A stretch of DNA of 13,058 bases, taken from positions 1-13,058 of the forward strand of contig CAKRPJ010000052.1 in NCBI GenBank assembly GCA_934376955.1, read 5' to 3'. This DNA is from CAKRPJ01 sp934376955. GTDB lineage: Bacteria > Bacillota > Clostridia > Lachnospirales > Lachnospiraceae. Under the pieces are notes generated by a model. That model ran no database searches. It worked only from the letters and a program-made list of their open reading frames with translations, and was not told where the DNA came from. The position numbers and the translations under genes were made by a program. Shown here one piece after another: positions 1 through 7,746 of this stretch; positions within the stretch are counted from its first letter, which is position 1; each line of letters begins with the position of its first letter.

Positions 1-524
1 AGCCTGACTATGAAACCCGAATGGCGATTTTACGGAAAAAAGAGGAATTGGAAGGCTACAATATTGATAATGAAGTCATTAAATATATTGCCTCCAACGT
101 TAAATCCAATATCCGTGAGCTGGAAGGCGCACTGACAAAGATCGTTGCCCTCAGTAAGCTTAACAATCGCGAGATCAATATCGAATTAGCGGAAGAAGCC
201 CTCAAGGATCTGATCTCTCCGAATGCCGCCAAAGAGATCACCCCACAGCTGATATTAAATATCGTTGCTGAACACTTTGGTATAAATTCTCTGGATCTGA
301 TCGGTCAAAAAAGGAGTAAAGAGCTGGTGTTCCCGCGCCAGATCGTTATGTATCTTTGTGGAGAAATGACAGCAGAATCTCTCCAGAATATCGGAAAGGC
401 TTTAGGCGGACGTGACCATACAACGATCATCCACGGTACAAAAAAGATTGCCTCCGAATTAAAGACAGATGAGAACCTTCAAAATACCATTGATATATTA
501 AAGAAAAAAATCAATCCTCAGTGA
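1..524 (+). CDS. dnaA: Chromosomal replication initiator protein DnaA (3' part)
   Basis: This is the C-terminal part of the ATP-dependent initiator that binds DnaA boxes and melts oriC. The frame is already open at base 3, where it reads PDYETRMAIL, a conserved stretch of the AAA+ domain, so the real start lies left of the window and the methionine at 21 is internal. About 173 residues are visible. They hold the AAA+ lid with the sensor-2 segment SNIRELEGAL (about 105-134), a linker, then domain IV with KKRSKE-like KRSKELVFPRQIVMYL and the DnaA signature GGRDHTTIIHG (about 405-437), whose helix-turn-helix reads the 9-mer boxes. The gene ends in TGA just before the box-rich spacer, the usual dnaA-oriC-dnaN order in Firmicutes. 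I see no truncation at the 3' end. The identification is secure. Confidence 0.97.
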   Translation, partial: PDYETRMAILRKKEELEGYNIDNEVIKYIASNVKSNIRELEGALTKIVALSKLNNREINIELAEEALKDLISPNAAKEITPQLILNIVAEHFGINSLDLIGQKRSKELVFPRQIVMYLCGEMTAESLQNIGKALGGRDHTTIIHGTKKIASELKTDENLQNTIDILKKKINPQ

Positions 525-532
525 TCGATGCC

Positions 533-541
533 TGTGGATTT
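533..541 (-). promoter_or_regulatory. Degenerate DnaA box
   Basis: The + strand reads TGTGGATTT, which differs from TGTGGATAA at the last two positions. It is the first box after the dnaA stop and lies 12 bp from the next one (545-553) in the same orientation. On its own it would be weak, but its place at the head of the cluster makes it credible. Confidence 0.55.
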
Positions 542-544
542 TCA

Positions 545-553
545 TGTGGATTG
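545..553 (-). promoter_or_regulatory. Degenerate DnaA box
   Basis: The + strand reads TGTGGATTG, with two mismatches to TGTGGATAA. It has the same orientation as its neighbours and a start-to-start spacing of 12 bp from the first box, about one helical turn, which would put both on the same DNA face. Confidence 0.55.
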
Positions 554-566
554 GCTGTTTAAAAAT

Positions 567-575
567 TGTGGATAA
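567..575 (-). promoter_or_regulatory. Consensus DnaA box (TTATCCACA)
   Basis: The + strand reads TGTGGATAA, a perfect match to the reverse complement of TTATCCACA, in the extended context AAATTGTGGATAAC. It is one of two perfect boxes in the origin and a likely high-affinity anchor for DnaA. Confidence 0.85.
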
Positions 576-604
576 CCCGGGTAAATTTTTCCTGATTTTT
601 TCCC

Positions 605-613
605 TGTGGATAA
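605..613 (-). promoter_or_regulatory. Consensus DnaA box (TTATCCACA)
   Basis: The + strand reads TGTGGATAA, a perfect box lying 38 bp start-to-start from the one at 567 and in the same orientation. Confidence 0.85.
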
Positions 614-643
614 TTCTCAGGTTGTTCCTTTTAATTCTCACAG

Positions 644-652
644 TTACCCACA
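644..652 (+). promoter_or_regulatory. Near-consensus DnaA box in opposite orientation
   Basis: TTACCCACA differs from TTATCCACA at one position and is read on the + strand, opposite to the four boxes on its left. It is the last clear box before the AT-rich half, so its orientation may point the DnaA filament toward the unwinding element. That role is inferred. Confidence 0.7.
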
Positions 653-715
653 TATTAATTAACAGGCCTTATCCTTTTGTATTCAGGGAATTTCATGCTT
701 ATTAACAAATTAACA

Positions 716-770
716 GCCCCTACTACGATTGCGACGAAAATCCTTTATATATATCACTATTAATTTTTTT
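716..770. other. Candidate DnaA-trio run and DNA unwinding element
   Basis: A GC cluster (716-720) runs into the trinucleotides CTA-CTA-CGA-TTG-CGA-CGA (720-737), followed by an almost pure A/T tract (741-770) with a TATATATA core and a T7 run. In B. subtilis, DnaA-trios (3'-GAT-5', seen as CTA on the other strand) sit between a GC cluster next to a DnaA box and the unwinding tract, and DnaA spreads along them on single-stranded DNA. Only the first two triplets and the TTG match well; the CGA triplets do not fit the consensus. The AT-rich element is fairly sure, the trio assignment less so. Confidence 0.55.
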
Positions 771-786
771 CTCAACGGAAAGGAAG

Positions 787-795
787 TTATCAACA
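787..795 (+). promoter_or_regulatory. DnaA-box-like 9-mer between the dnaN ribosome binding site and start
   Basis: TTATCAACA has one mismatch to TTATCCACA. It lies between the AAAGGAAG ribosome binding site (779-786) and the dnaN ATG (799), downstream of the AT-rich tract. The unwinding element is therefore flanked by DnaA-box-like sites on both sides. It may be a weak site or chance. Confidence 0.45.
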
Positions 796-798
796 ACC

Positions 799-1917
799 AT
801 GAAATTAACGTTCCAAAAATCCGCTCTCCTGAACGGTATAAATATTGTATTAAAAGCAGTTCCTTCAAAAACGACCATGCCGATCTTAGAATGTATTCTG
901 ATTGATGCCTCCACAGATATTATCAAGCTGACAGCCAATGACATGGAGTTAGGAATTGAAACAAAAGTGGCAGGCGATATTTTAGAAAAAGGAAAAATCG
1001 CACTTGATGCGAAGCTCTTTTCTGAGATCACCAGAAAATTATCAGATGCAGACTCGATTGTTACTATAGAATCGGATGAAAAATTTAACACTACGATCCG
1101 TTGTGAAAATTCTGTATTCAAAATTCAGGGAAAAGACGGAGAAGAATTTTCCTATCTTCCCTACATTGAAAAAAATAAATATATCTGTCTCTCTCAGTTT
1201 TCTTTAAAAGAGATCATCAGACAAACGATCTTTTCCATATCCGTCAATGACAGCAATAAGATGATGACAGGTGAATTATTTGAAGTCGATGAAAATACAT
1301 TGCGGGTCGTTTCTCTTGACGGACATCGTATGGCGATCCGGAAAATTGAATTAAAGGACACGTATGAAAATACGAAAGTGATCGTGCCGGGCAAAACGCT
1401 GAATGAGATCAGCAAAATCTTAACCGGCGATAACGAAAAAGATGTTCAGATATTCTTTGGTACAAACCACATTCTGTTTGAATTTGACGATACGATCGTG
1501 GTTTCCCGCCTTATTGAGGGAGAATATTTCAAGGTAGATCAGATGCTTTCCAGTGACTATTCTACAAAAATTACAGTAAATAAGAAAGAATTTTCTGACT
1601 GCATCGAGAGAGCCATTATTCTTGTTAGAGAAAACGATAAGAAACCGATCATTTTAAATATTGAGGAATCCAAAATGGGATTAAAACTAAACTCCAGCTT
1701 TGGTACTATGGATGCAGAAGTGCTGATCCATAAGACAGGACAGGATCTTATGATCGGCTTTAATCCGAAATTCCTTATTGATGCATTAAAAATTATTGAT
1801 GATGAAGAAGTGACTCTTTATATGATGAATGCAAAATCACCCTGCTTCATTAAGGATGAAAATGAAAGCTATATTTATCTCATCCTCCCTGTGAACTTTA
1901 ACGCAGCAGCTATCTAG
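799..1917 (+). CDS. dnaN: DNA polymerase III subunit beta (sliding clamp)
   Basis: This is the ring-shaped processivity clamp that encircles DNA and tethers DNA polymerase III and repair factors. The product has 372 residues, normal for the family, and starts MKLTFQKSALLNGINIV, typical of clamp domain 1. Three similar domains of roughly 120 residues each follow. The DGHRMAIR segment (about residues 175-182) is a recognisable family motif, and the C-terminus YLILPVNFN corresponds to the end that lines the partner-binding cleft. The ATG is preceded by AAAGGAAG about 12 bases upstream, a slightly long spacing. The gene follows the origin and is 42 bases from yaaA, where a short direct repeat GGGGTAT occurs (1917-1923 and 1934-1940). 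No truncation or frameshift is visible. Confidence 0.97.
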   Translation: MKLTFQKSALLNGINIVLKAVPSKTTMPILECILIDASTDIIKLTANDMELGIETKVAGDILEKGKIALDAKLFSEITRKLSDADSIVTIESDEKFNTTIRCENSVFKIQGKDGEEFSYLPYIEKNKYICLSQFSLKEIIRQTIFSISVNDSNKMMTGELFEVDENTLRVVSLDGHRMAIRKIELKDTYENTKVIVPGKTLNEISKILTGDNEKDVQIFFGTNHILFEFDDTIVVSRLIEGEYFKVDQMLSSDYSTKITVNKKEFSDCIERAIILVRENDKKPIILNIEESKMGLKLNSSFGTMDAEVLIHKTGQDLMIGFNPKFLIDALKIIDDEEVTLYMMNAKSPCFIKDENESYIYLILPVNFNAAAI

Positions 1918-1959
1918 GGGTATGACCATATACGGGGTATAGGTATAAAAAGGAGAAAA

Positions 1960-2169
1960 ATGGAAACAATTCATTTAAAGGACGAATTTATTAAACTGGG
2001 ACAGGCTTTAAAGCTTGCCGGTCTTGTGGAATCCGGTGTGGATGCCAAGTTTGTGATCCAGGATGGCAAGGTTCTGGTCAACGGAAACGTGGAATACCAG
2101 AGAGGAAAAAAAATATATCCGGGTGATGTGGTATCCTACAACGGAAAGGAATTTAAGGTAGAAAATTAG
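1960..2169 (+). CDS. yaaA: S4-domain RNA-binding protein YaaA (RlbA)
   Basis: This is a 69-residue protein made almost entirely of one S4-type RNA-binding fold. The core GQALKLAGLVESGVDAKFVI and DGKVLVNGNVEYQRGKKIYPGDVV match the usual S4 pattern, with basic residues on the nucleic-acid face and a glycine-rich turn. In Bacillus the equivalent small gene lies between dnaN and recF, and that position supports the name as much as the sequence does. Its exact target is not established; ribosome-related roles have been suggested for the family. The ribosome binding site AAAAAGGAG ends only 4 bases before the ATG. The gap to recF is 12 bases, so the two are almost certainly co-transcribed. Confidence 0.93.
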   Translation: METIHLKDEFIKLGQALKLAGLVESGVDAKFVIQDGKVLVNGNVEYQRGKKIYPGDVVSYNGKEFKVEN

Positions 2170-2181
2170 GTATACGATCTC

Positions 2182-3318
2182 ATGTTCATTGAATCCATGG
2201 AGCTTTTAAATTACAGGAATTACGGACAGCTGCATATAGACTTCCATAAAGGAACCAATGTCCTTTACGGAGATAATGCCCAGGGAAAAACAAATATACT
2301 GGAGGCTGTCTATGTCTGCTGTACTACAAAATCCCATAAAGGCAGCAAAGACAGGGAGATCGTAAAATTCGGGGAAGAAGAATCACATATAAAAATGATC
2401 GTAAGGCGCGATGATGTTCCTTACCGGATCGATATGCACCTGAAGAAAAACAGGACGAAGGGCATAGCCGTAAATGGGATTCCCATCAAGAAGGCCAGCG
2501 AGCTGTTCGGAATCGTAAATGTGATCTTTTTTTCACCGGAAGATTTGAATATAATAAAAAACGGACCTTCTGAGAGACGGAAATTTATTGATCTTGAGCT
2601 GTGCCAGCTGAATAAGCTATATGTATACAATCTTGTACAGTATAATAAAGTGATCGCCCAGAGAAATAAGCTTTTAAAGGATATGGATGGAACCTCATCG
2701 TTAAAAGAAACTCTGGATATATGGGATATCCAGCTTGTAAAGTTTGGAAAAGAGGTCATCAGGCTGCGTACAGAATTTATCAGGGAATTGAATGAGCTGA
2801 TCCGTGGGATTCATGCTCATTTATCGGGTGAAAAGGAAGAACTTTCAATCCTGTATGAACCCAATGTGACAGAGGCCTTGTTTGAAGAAATGCTCATAAA
2901 AAATAGACAGCAGGAGCTTCGCCAGAGACTTACCCTGACAGGTCCCCACAGGGATGACTTGAATTTTATCGTCAATGGAACCGATATAAGAAAATTCGGT
3001 TCTCAGGGGCAGCAAAGGACAGCAGCCCTTTCTCTGAAGTTAGCAGAGATCGAGCTGGTCAAGAGAACAGTAAAAGATTATCCGATTCTGCTTTTGGATG
3101 ATGTATTATCAGAATTGGACAGCAAAAGACAGGAACATCTGCTTTCGGGAATCGGCCATATTCAGACGCTGATCACATGTACGGGGCTGGATGATCTAGT
3201 AAACAGTAAATTTGAGATGGATAAGATATTTAAGATCGTTGAAGGAAATGTCGTAAGCGAGGAATTATCCCATCGCCGCATGATTCATCAGACAGAAAAT
3301 AAAGGAGGAACTTCATGA
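2182..3318 (+). CDS. recF: DNA replication and repair protein RecF
   Basis: RecF is an SMC-like ATPase that acts with RecO and RecR to load RecA at single-stranded gaps. The 378-residue product has the expected order: Walker A GDNAQGKT at residues 30-37, the RecF signature LTGPHRDDL at 252-260, the ABC-type signature GSQGQQRTAAL from 273, and Walker B ILLLDDVLSELD at about 302-313. No coiled-coil arm is present, as usual for RecF. There is no strong ribosome binding site before the ATG (only TTAGG overlapping the yaaA stop), so translation is probably coupled to yaaA. The stop overlaps the gyrB start as ATGA. The remB/yaaB gene found between recF and gyrB in Bacillus is absent. Confidence 0.96.
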   Translation: MFIESMELLNYRNYGQLHIDFHKGTNVLYGDNAQGKTNILEAVYVCCTTKSHKGSKDREIVKFGEEESHIKMIVRRDDVPYRIDMHLKKNRTKGIAVNGIPIKKASELFGIVNVIFFSPEDLNIIKNGPSERRKFIDLELCQLNKLYVYNLVQYNKVIAQRNKLLKDMDGTSSLKETLDIWDIQLVKFGKEVIRLRTEFIRELNELIRGIHAHLSGEKEELSILYEPNVTEALFEEMLIKNRQQELRQRLTLTGPHRDDLNFIVNGTDIRKFGSQGQQRTAALSLKLAEIELVKRTVKDYPILLLDDVLSELDSKRQEHLLSGIGHIQTLITCTGLDDLVNSKFEMDKIFKIVEGNVVSEELSHRRMIHQTENKGGTS

Positions 3319-5225
3319 GCGCAGAATATGGAGCCGACCAGATACAGATTCTGGAAGGACTTGAGGCAGTAAGAAAAAGACCGGGTATGTATATTGGAAG
3401 CACTTCTTCGAGGGGCCTTCATCATCTGGTCTATGAAATTGTAGATAATTCTGTAGATGAAGCGTTGGCAGGATACTGTGATTCCATAGATGTGCAGATA
3501 AACTCCGATAATTCCATTACAGTAATAGATGATGGACGTGGAATTCCGGTAGAAATACAGAAAAAAGCAGGAATTTCGGCTGTGGAGGTCGTATTTACAA
3601 TACTTCATGCAGGCGGAAAATTCGGCGGCGGGGGATATAAGGTTTCCGGCGGTCTTCATGGCGTAGGTGCATCTGTTGTAAATGCGTTGTCGGAATGGCT
3701 GGAAGTTGAGGTGTTTACCGGAGGCCATATCTATAAGCAAAGATATGAGCGGGGAAAGACCATGTATCCGTTAAAAATCGTCGGAGACTGTCCGGCGGAT
3801 CAGCATGGCACCAAGGTTACCTTCCTTCCGGATAAGGAGATCTTTGAAGAAACGGTATACGATTACGATACATTAAAGATACGTCTTCGCGAAACTGCAT
3901 TCCTCACAAAGAATTTAAAGATCACCTTACGGGATGACAGAGAAGACAAGAAGGAAAAAACATTTCACTATGAGGGCGGAATCAAAGAGTTTGTTGCATA
4001 CTTAAACCGCAGTAATCTGCCTCTTTATGAACCGGTCATTTATTGTGAAGGCAAGAAAGACGGAGTTCTCGTAGAGGTTGCTATGCAGCATAACGATTCC
4101 TACACAGAGAATATTTACAGTTTTGTAAATAATATCAATACTCCGGAGGGCGGAACTCATCTGACCGGCTTTAAGAATGCCATTACAAAGACGTTTAATG
4201 ACTATGGCAGAAAAACTAAGCTGTTAAAGGAAAATGATCCGTCTCTTATGGGTGAGGACATCCGTGAGGGAATCACTGCAATAATCAGTGTAAAGATCGA
4301 AGAACCGCAGTTTGAGGGACAGACAAAGCAGAAGCTTGGAAACAGTGAGGCAAGAGGCGCCGTTGACAGTGTGGTAAGTGAGCAGTTGACATACTTCTTA
4401 GAGCAGAATCCGACTGTTGCGAAGACGATTATCGAAAAATCAGTGCTGGCCCAGAGAGCCAGAGCTGCTGCAAGAAAGGCAAGAGATCTTACCAGAAGAA
4501 AGACCGTTCTGGATGGACTTGCCCTTCCGGGAAAGCTTTCAGACTGCTCAAGCAAGCGTCCGGAGGAATGTGAGATCTATATCGTTGAGGGAGATTCCGC
4601 TGGCGGTTCCGCAAAGGATGCAAGAAATAAGAGTACACAGGCGATCCTGCCTCTGCGCGGAAAGATCCTCAATGTTGAGAAGGCGAGACTTGACCGTATT
4701 TACGGAAATGCGGAGATCAAGTCCATGATCACTGCATTTGGAACAGGAATTCATGAAGATTTTGATATTTCAAAGCTTCGCTATCATAAAATTATCATCA
4801 TGACCGATGCCGATGTGGATGGCGCACATATCAGTACCCTCCTTCTGACGTTTATATATCGGTTTATGCCGGAGCTGATCAAACAGGGCTATGTTTATCT
4901 GGCACAGCCGCCGCTTTACAAGGTCGAGAAGAACAAGAAGATCTGGTATGCGTACAGCGATGATGAGCTCAATAATATATTAAAAGAAATCGGCAGAGAT
5001 CAGAATAACAAGATCCAGCGTTATAAAGGACTTGGTGAGATGGATGCAGAACAGCTTTGGGAGACTACAATGGATCCGGAGCGCAGAGTTCTCCTTCGCG
5101 TAACGATGAATGAGGAGATGGCATCGGAGATCGATCTCACCTTTACAACATTGATGGGAGATCAGGTGGAACCGAGGCGTGAATTTATCGAGTTAAACGC
5201 AAAATACGGAACGCTGGATATCTAA
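3315..5225 (+). CDS. gyrB: DNA gyrase subunit B
   Basis: This is the ATPase subunit of gyrase, which with GyrA introduces negative supercoils. The 636-residue length is typical of Firmicutes and lacks the large insert of enterobacterial GyrB. The GHKL ATPase domain has EIVDN (E41, N45), DDGRGIP (72-78) and GLHGVG (113-118). A transducer domain follows. The TOPRIM domain has EGDSAGGSAKDAR starting at E425, PLRGKILNVEKA, and the metal-binding TDADVDGAH with D498, D500 and D502. The tail has QRYKGLGEM. The start is well supported by AAAGGAGGAA (3301-3310) and overlaps the recF stop by ATGA, indicating translational coupling. All key catalytic and metal ligands are present. Confidence 0.98.
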   Translation: MSAEYGADQIQILEGLEAVRKRPGMYIGSTSSRGLHHLVYEIVDNSVDEALAGYCDSIDVQINSDNSITVIDDGRGIPVEIQKKAGISAVEVVFTILHAGGKFGGGGYKVSGGLHGVGASVVNALSEWLEVEVFTGGHIYKQRYERGKTMYPLKIVGDCPADQHGTKVTFLPDKEIFEETVYDYDTLKIRLRETAFLTKNLKITLRDDREDKKEKTFHYEGGIKEFVAYLNRSNLPLYEPVIYCEGKKDGVLVEVAMQHNDSYTENIYSFVNNINTPEGGTHLTGFKNAITKTFNDYGRKTKLLKENDPSLMGEDIREGITAIISVKIEEPQFEGQTKQKLGNSEARGAVDSVVSEQLTYFLEQNPTVAKTIIEKSVLAQRARAAARKARDLTRRKTVLDGLALPGKLSDCSSKRPEECEIYIVEGDSAGGSAKDARNKSTQAILPLRGKILNVEKARLDRIYGNAEIKSMITAFGTGIHEDFDISKLRYHKIIIMTDADVDGAHISTLLLTFIYRFMPELIKQGYVYLAQPPLYKVEKNKKIWYAYSDDELNNILKEIGRDQNNKIQRYKGLGEMDAEQLWETTMDPERRVLLRVTMNEEMASEIDLTFTTLMGDQVEPRREFIELNAKYGTLDI

Positions 5226-5240
5226 CAAGGTAACTTTGAA

Positions 5241-5253
5241 GCGGAGGAAAAGA
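5241..5253 (+). promoter_or_regulatory. Ribosome binding site that fixes the gyrA start
   Basis: GCGGAGGAAA ends four bases before the ATG at 5254, a near-ideal Shine-Dalgarno sequence. An in-frame TTG at 5236 lies before this site and has none of its own, so the six residues it would add (MKRRKR) simply translate the binding site and are rejected. Confidence 0.85.
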
Positions 5254-7746
5254 ATGGAACCCAATATCTTTGATAAAATTCATGATATAGACCTGAAAAA
5301 GACGATGGAAAAGTCTTATATTGATTATGCCATGAGCGTAATTGCTGCAAGGGCTCTGCCGGATGTGCGAGACGGACTCAAGCCGGTTCAGAGAAGGGTC
5401 TTGTATTCCATGGCAGAGTTGAATAACGGTCCGGATAAGCCTCATAGAAAGAGCGCCCGTATCGTCGGCGATACAATGGGTAAATATCATCCTCATGGTG
5501 ACAGCTCTATTTACGGAGCATTAGTTAATATGGCTCAGAAGTGGTCGATGCGCTATATGCTGGTAGACGGACACGGAAACTTTGGTTCCGTGGATGGTGA
5601 TGGGGCAGCGGCTATGCGATATACAGAGGCAAGACTCAGCAAAATTTCTGTTGAGATGCTGGCTGATATCTATAAAGATACAGTAGATTTTGTACCGAAC
5701 TTTGATGAAACGGAAAAAGAGCCGGTCGTTCTTCCCTCACGTTTTCCGAATCTTCTGGTAAACGGAGGAACCGGAATTGCAGTAGGAATGGCAACAAATA
5801 TTCCGCCTCATAATCTCCGGGAAGTGATCGCGGCAGTTGTAAAGATTATTGATAATCATGTAATGGAAAACCGTGAAACTTCTCTGGATGAGATCCTTAA
5901 TATCATTAAGGGCCCGGATTTTCCGACGGCCGCTACGATACTGGGAACACAGGGAATCGAAGAAGCATACCGGACAGGACGAGGAAAGATCAAGGTTCGT
6001 GCAGTAACCAATATTGAAACACTGCCAAACGGAAAAAGCCAGATCATCGTGACAGAGCTCCCGTATCTGGTCAACAAGGCCCGTCTGATCGAAAAGATCG
6101 CCGAGCTGGTAAAAACAAAGAAGATCGACGGTATAACGGCAATTACGGATGAATCCAACAGAGAAGGTCTGCGGATCAATATTGAACTGAGAAAAGACGT
6201 TAATGCCAATGTACTCCTGAATCAGCTTTTAAAGCATACACAGCTTCAGGATTCCTTCGGCGTTATCATGCTGGCATTGGTAAATAACGAACCGAAGATC
6301 CTGAATCTCTTACAGATGCTGGAATATTATCTGGATCACCAGAAGGAAGTAGTTACACGCCGGACAAAATATGATCTGAATAAGGCTGAGGAAAGAGCTC
6401 ACATTTTAGAGGGATTATTAAAGGCTTTAGATCACATAGACGAAGTGATCAGGATCATCCGCGGATCTGCCAATATTGTGGAAGCAAAGAGTCTTCTGAT
6501 GGAGCGCTTTGATTTATCTGATGTGCAGGCCCAGGCGATCGTAGATATGCGTCTGCGTGCTCTTACCGGTCTGGAAAGAGAAAAGCTGGAGAACGAATAT
6601 AAAGAGCTTCAGGCAAAGATCGCAGAGTTAAAGGCGATCCTTGCAGATGAAAATAAGCTTCTGGAGGTTATCAAGAAGGAAATCCTTGTGATCTCGGAAA
6701 AATACGGAGATGACAGACGGACGAAGATCGGATTTGACGATGATGTTTCGGTAGAAGATCTGATCCCGGATGATGATGCCGTGATTGCCATGACAAATCT
6801 GGGCTATATAAAACGTATGTCAGTAGATAATTTCAGAAGTCAGAACCGTGGCGGTAAAGGCATAAAGGGAATGCAGACCATCGAGGAGGACTTTATTGAA
6901 GACCTCTTAATGACGACAAATCATCATTATATCATGTTCTTTACCAATATGGGAAGATGCTACCGCCTGAAGGCTTATGAGATCCCTGAGGCGGGAAGAA
7001 CGGCAAGAGGAACCGCGATCGTAAATCTTCTTCAGCTGCAGCCGGAGGAGAAGGTTACAGCTGCGATCCCGATGAAAGAGATCGATTCGGAGAAATATCT
7101 CATGATGGCGACAAAGGGTGGAATGATCAAAAAGACCCGAATGAATGAATATACCAACATGAGAAAAACCGGTCTGCAGGCAATTCTTCTGAAAGAGGGG
7201 GATGAGCTGATCGAAGTCAAGGTGACAGATGATACAGAGGATATCTTCCTTGCAACTAAATTTGGCTTTTCTATCCGGTTTAATGAGATGGATGTCCGTA
7301 TTACAGGACGTGTTTCTTACGGCGTGATCGGAATGAGGCTGAAAGAGGGAGACGAGGTAGTCGGTATGCAGACCTCCAGTCAGGGAGAATATATGCTGGT
7401 GGCGTCTGAAAAAGGATATGGAAAACGGACAAGAATTTCGGAGTTTAAGAGACAGCTGCGTGGAGGAAAAGGACTTCTCTGCTACAATGTAACAGAAAAG
7501 ACCGGAAATCTGATTGGCATGAAGCTGGTGGATGATGACCGTGACATTATGCTTATCACAAATGAAGGAATTTTGATCCGTATGGGTGTTTCTGATATTT
7601 CTGTTATCGGCAGAAATACTTCCGGAGTGAAGCTGATGAGCATTGATACGGAGTCGAATGTGCGGGTTGCTACCATCGCAAAGGTGAGAGAAAGCAGTCA
7701 TTCTGATGATGCTGATGTTTCAGAAGATGAAAATATAACCGAATAA
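5254..7746 (+). CDS. gyrA: DNA gyrase subunit A
   Basis: This is the breakage-reunion subunit of gyrase. From the ATG at 5254 the product has 830 residues, starting MEPNIFDKIHDIDLKKTMEKS. The N-terminal domain carries the conserved DVRDGLKPVQRRVLY, the quinolone region HPHGDSSIYGALVNMAQ and the catalytic tyrosine Y123 in AAMRYTEARL. The tower and coiled coil follow, with an acidic gate segment near residues 490-515. The C-terminal wrapping domain has the GyrA box QNRGGKG at 530-536, needed for DNA wrapping, and a second box-like RGGKG late in the pinwheel (about 7459-7473). The last 17 residues form an acidic tail. At the quinolone site serine S84 is kept, but the usual acidic residue four positions later is glycine (G88). 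The gene sits 28 bases after gyrB, presumably in one operon. Confidence 0.98.
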   Translation: MEPNIFDKIHDIDLKKTMEKSYIDYAMSVIAARALPDVRDGLKPVQRRVLYSMAELNNGPDKPHRKSARIVGDTMGKYHPHGDSSIYGALVNMAQKWSMRYMLVDGHGNFGSVDGDGAAAMRYTEARLSKISVEMLADIYKDTVDFVPNFDETEKEPVVLPSRFPNLLVNGGTGIAVGMATNIPPHNLREVIAAVVKIIDNHVMENRETSLDEILNIIKGPDFPTAATILGTQGIEEAYRTGRGKIKVRAVTNIETLPNGKSQIIVTELPYLVNKARLIEKIAELVKTKKIDGITAITDESNREGLRINIELRKDVNANVLLNQLLKHTQLQDSFGVIMLALVNNEPKILNLLQMLEYYLDHQKEVVTRRTKYDLNKAEERAHILEGLLKALDHIDEVIRIIRGSANIVEAKSLLMERFDLSDVQAQAIVDMRLRALTGLEREKLENEYKELQAKIAELKAILADENKLLEVIKKEILVISEKYGDDRRTKIGFDDDVSVEDLIPDDDAVIAMTNLGYIKRMSVDNFRSQNRGGKGIKGMQTIEEDFIEDLLMTTNHHYIMFFTNMGRCYRLKAYEIPEAGRTARGTAIVNLLQLQPEEKVTAAIPMKEIDSEKYLMMATKGGMIKKTRMNEYTNMRKTGLQAILLKEGDELIEVKVTDDTEDIFLATKFGFSIRFNEMDVRITGRVSYGVIGMRLKEGDEVVGMQTSSQGEYMLVASEKGYGKRTRISEFKRQLRGGKGLLCYNVTEKTGNLIGMKLVDDDRDIMLITNEGILIRMGVSDISVIGRNTSGVKLMSIDTESNVRVATIAKVRESSHSDDADVSEDENITE

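Larger units (their letters stand above)
525..798. other. Replication origin region (oriC) between dnaA and dnaN
   Basis: This 274-base spacer has no gene. The left half (533-652) carries five DnaA-box-like 9-mers, two of them perfect TTATCCACA on the minus strand. The right half has three ATTAACA motifs (658-664, 701-707, 709-715), a GC cluster (716-720), a CTACTA run (720-725) and a strongly AT-rich tract (741-770). Box cluster, then GC cluster, trinucleotides and AT-rich DNA is the order described for the unwinding side of Bacillus subtilis oriC, lying just downstream of dnaA. Calling it the functional origin is inference from content and position. A dnaN promoter must lie here or upstream; TTGCGA (729-734) with TATCAC (752-757) at 17 bp is only a weak candidate. 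Confidence 0.88.

Noticed and set aside
3288..3740. 150-codon minus-strand frame over the recF/gyrB junction
   Set aside because: Antisense to the conserved gyrB ATPase domain and recF tail; no promoter, ribosome binding site or domain.
4417..4728. 103-codon + strand frame inside gyrB
   Set aside because: Out-of-frame reading of the TOPRIM region; Arg-rich low-complexity product with no independent start signal.
5236..5253. TTG start for gyrA six codons upstream
   Set aside because: Those codons are the ribosome binding site itself (GCGGAGGAAA); the ATG at 5254 gives the normal GyrA N-terminus.
6907..7701. 264-codon open frame on the minus strand inside gyrA
   Set aside because: It lies wholly antisense to well-conserved gyrA, is rich in His/Ser/Cys with no recognisable domain, and has no ribosome binding site; it is a shadow of gyrA codon bias.
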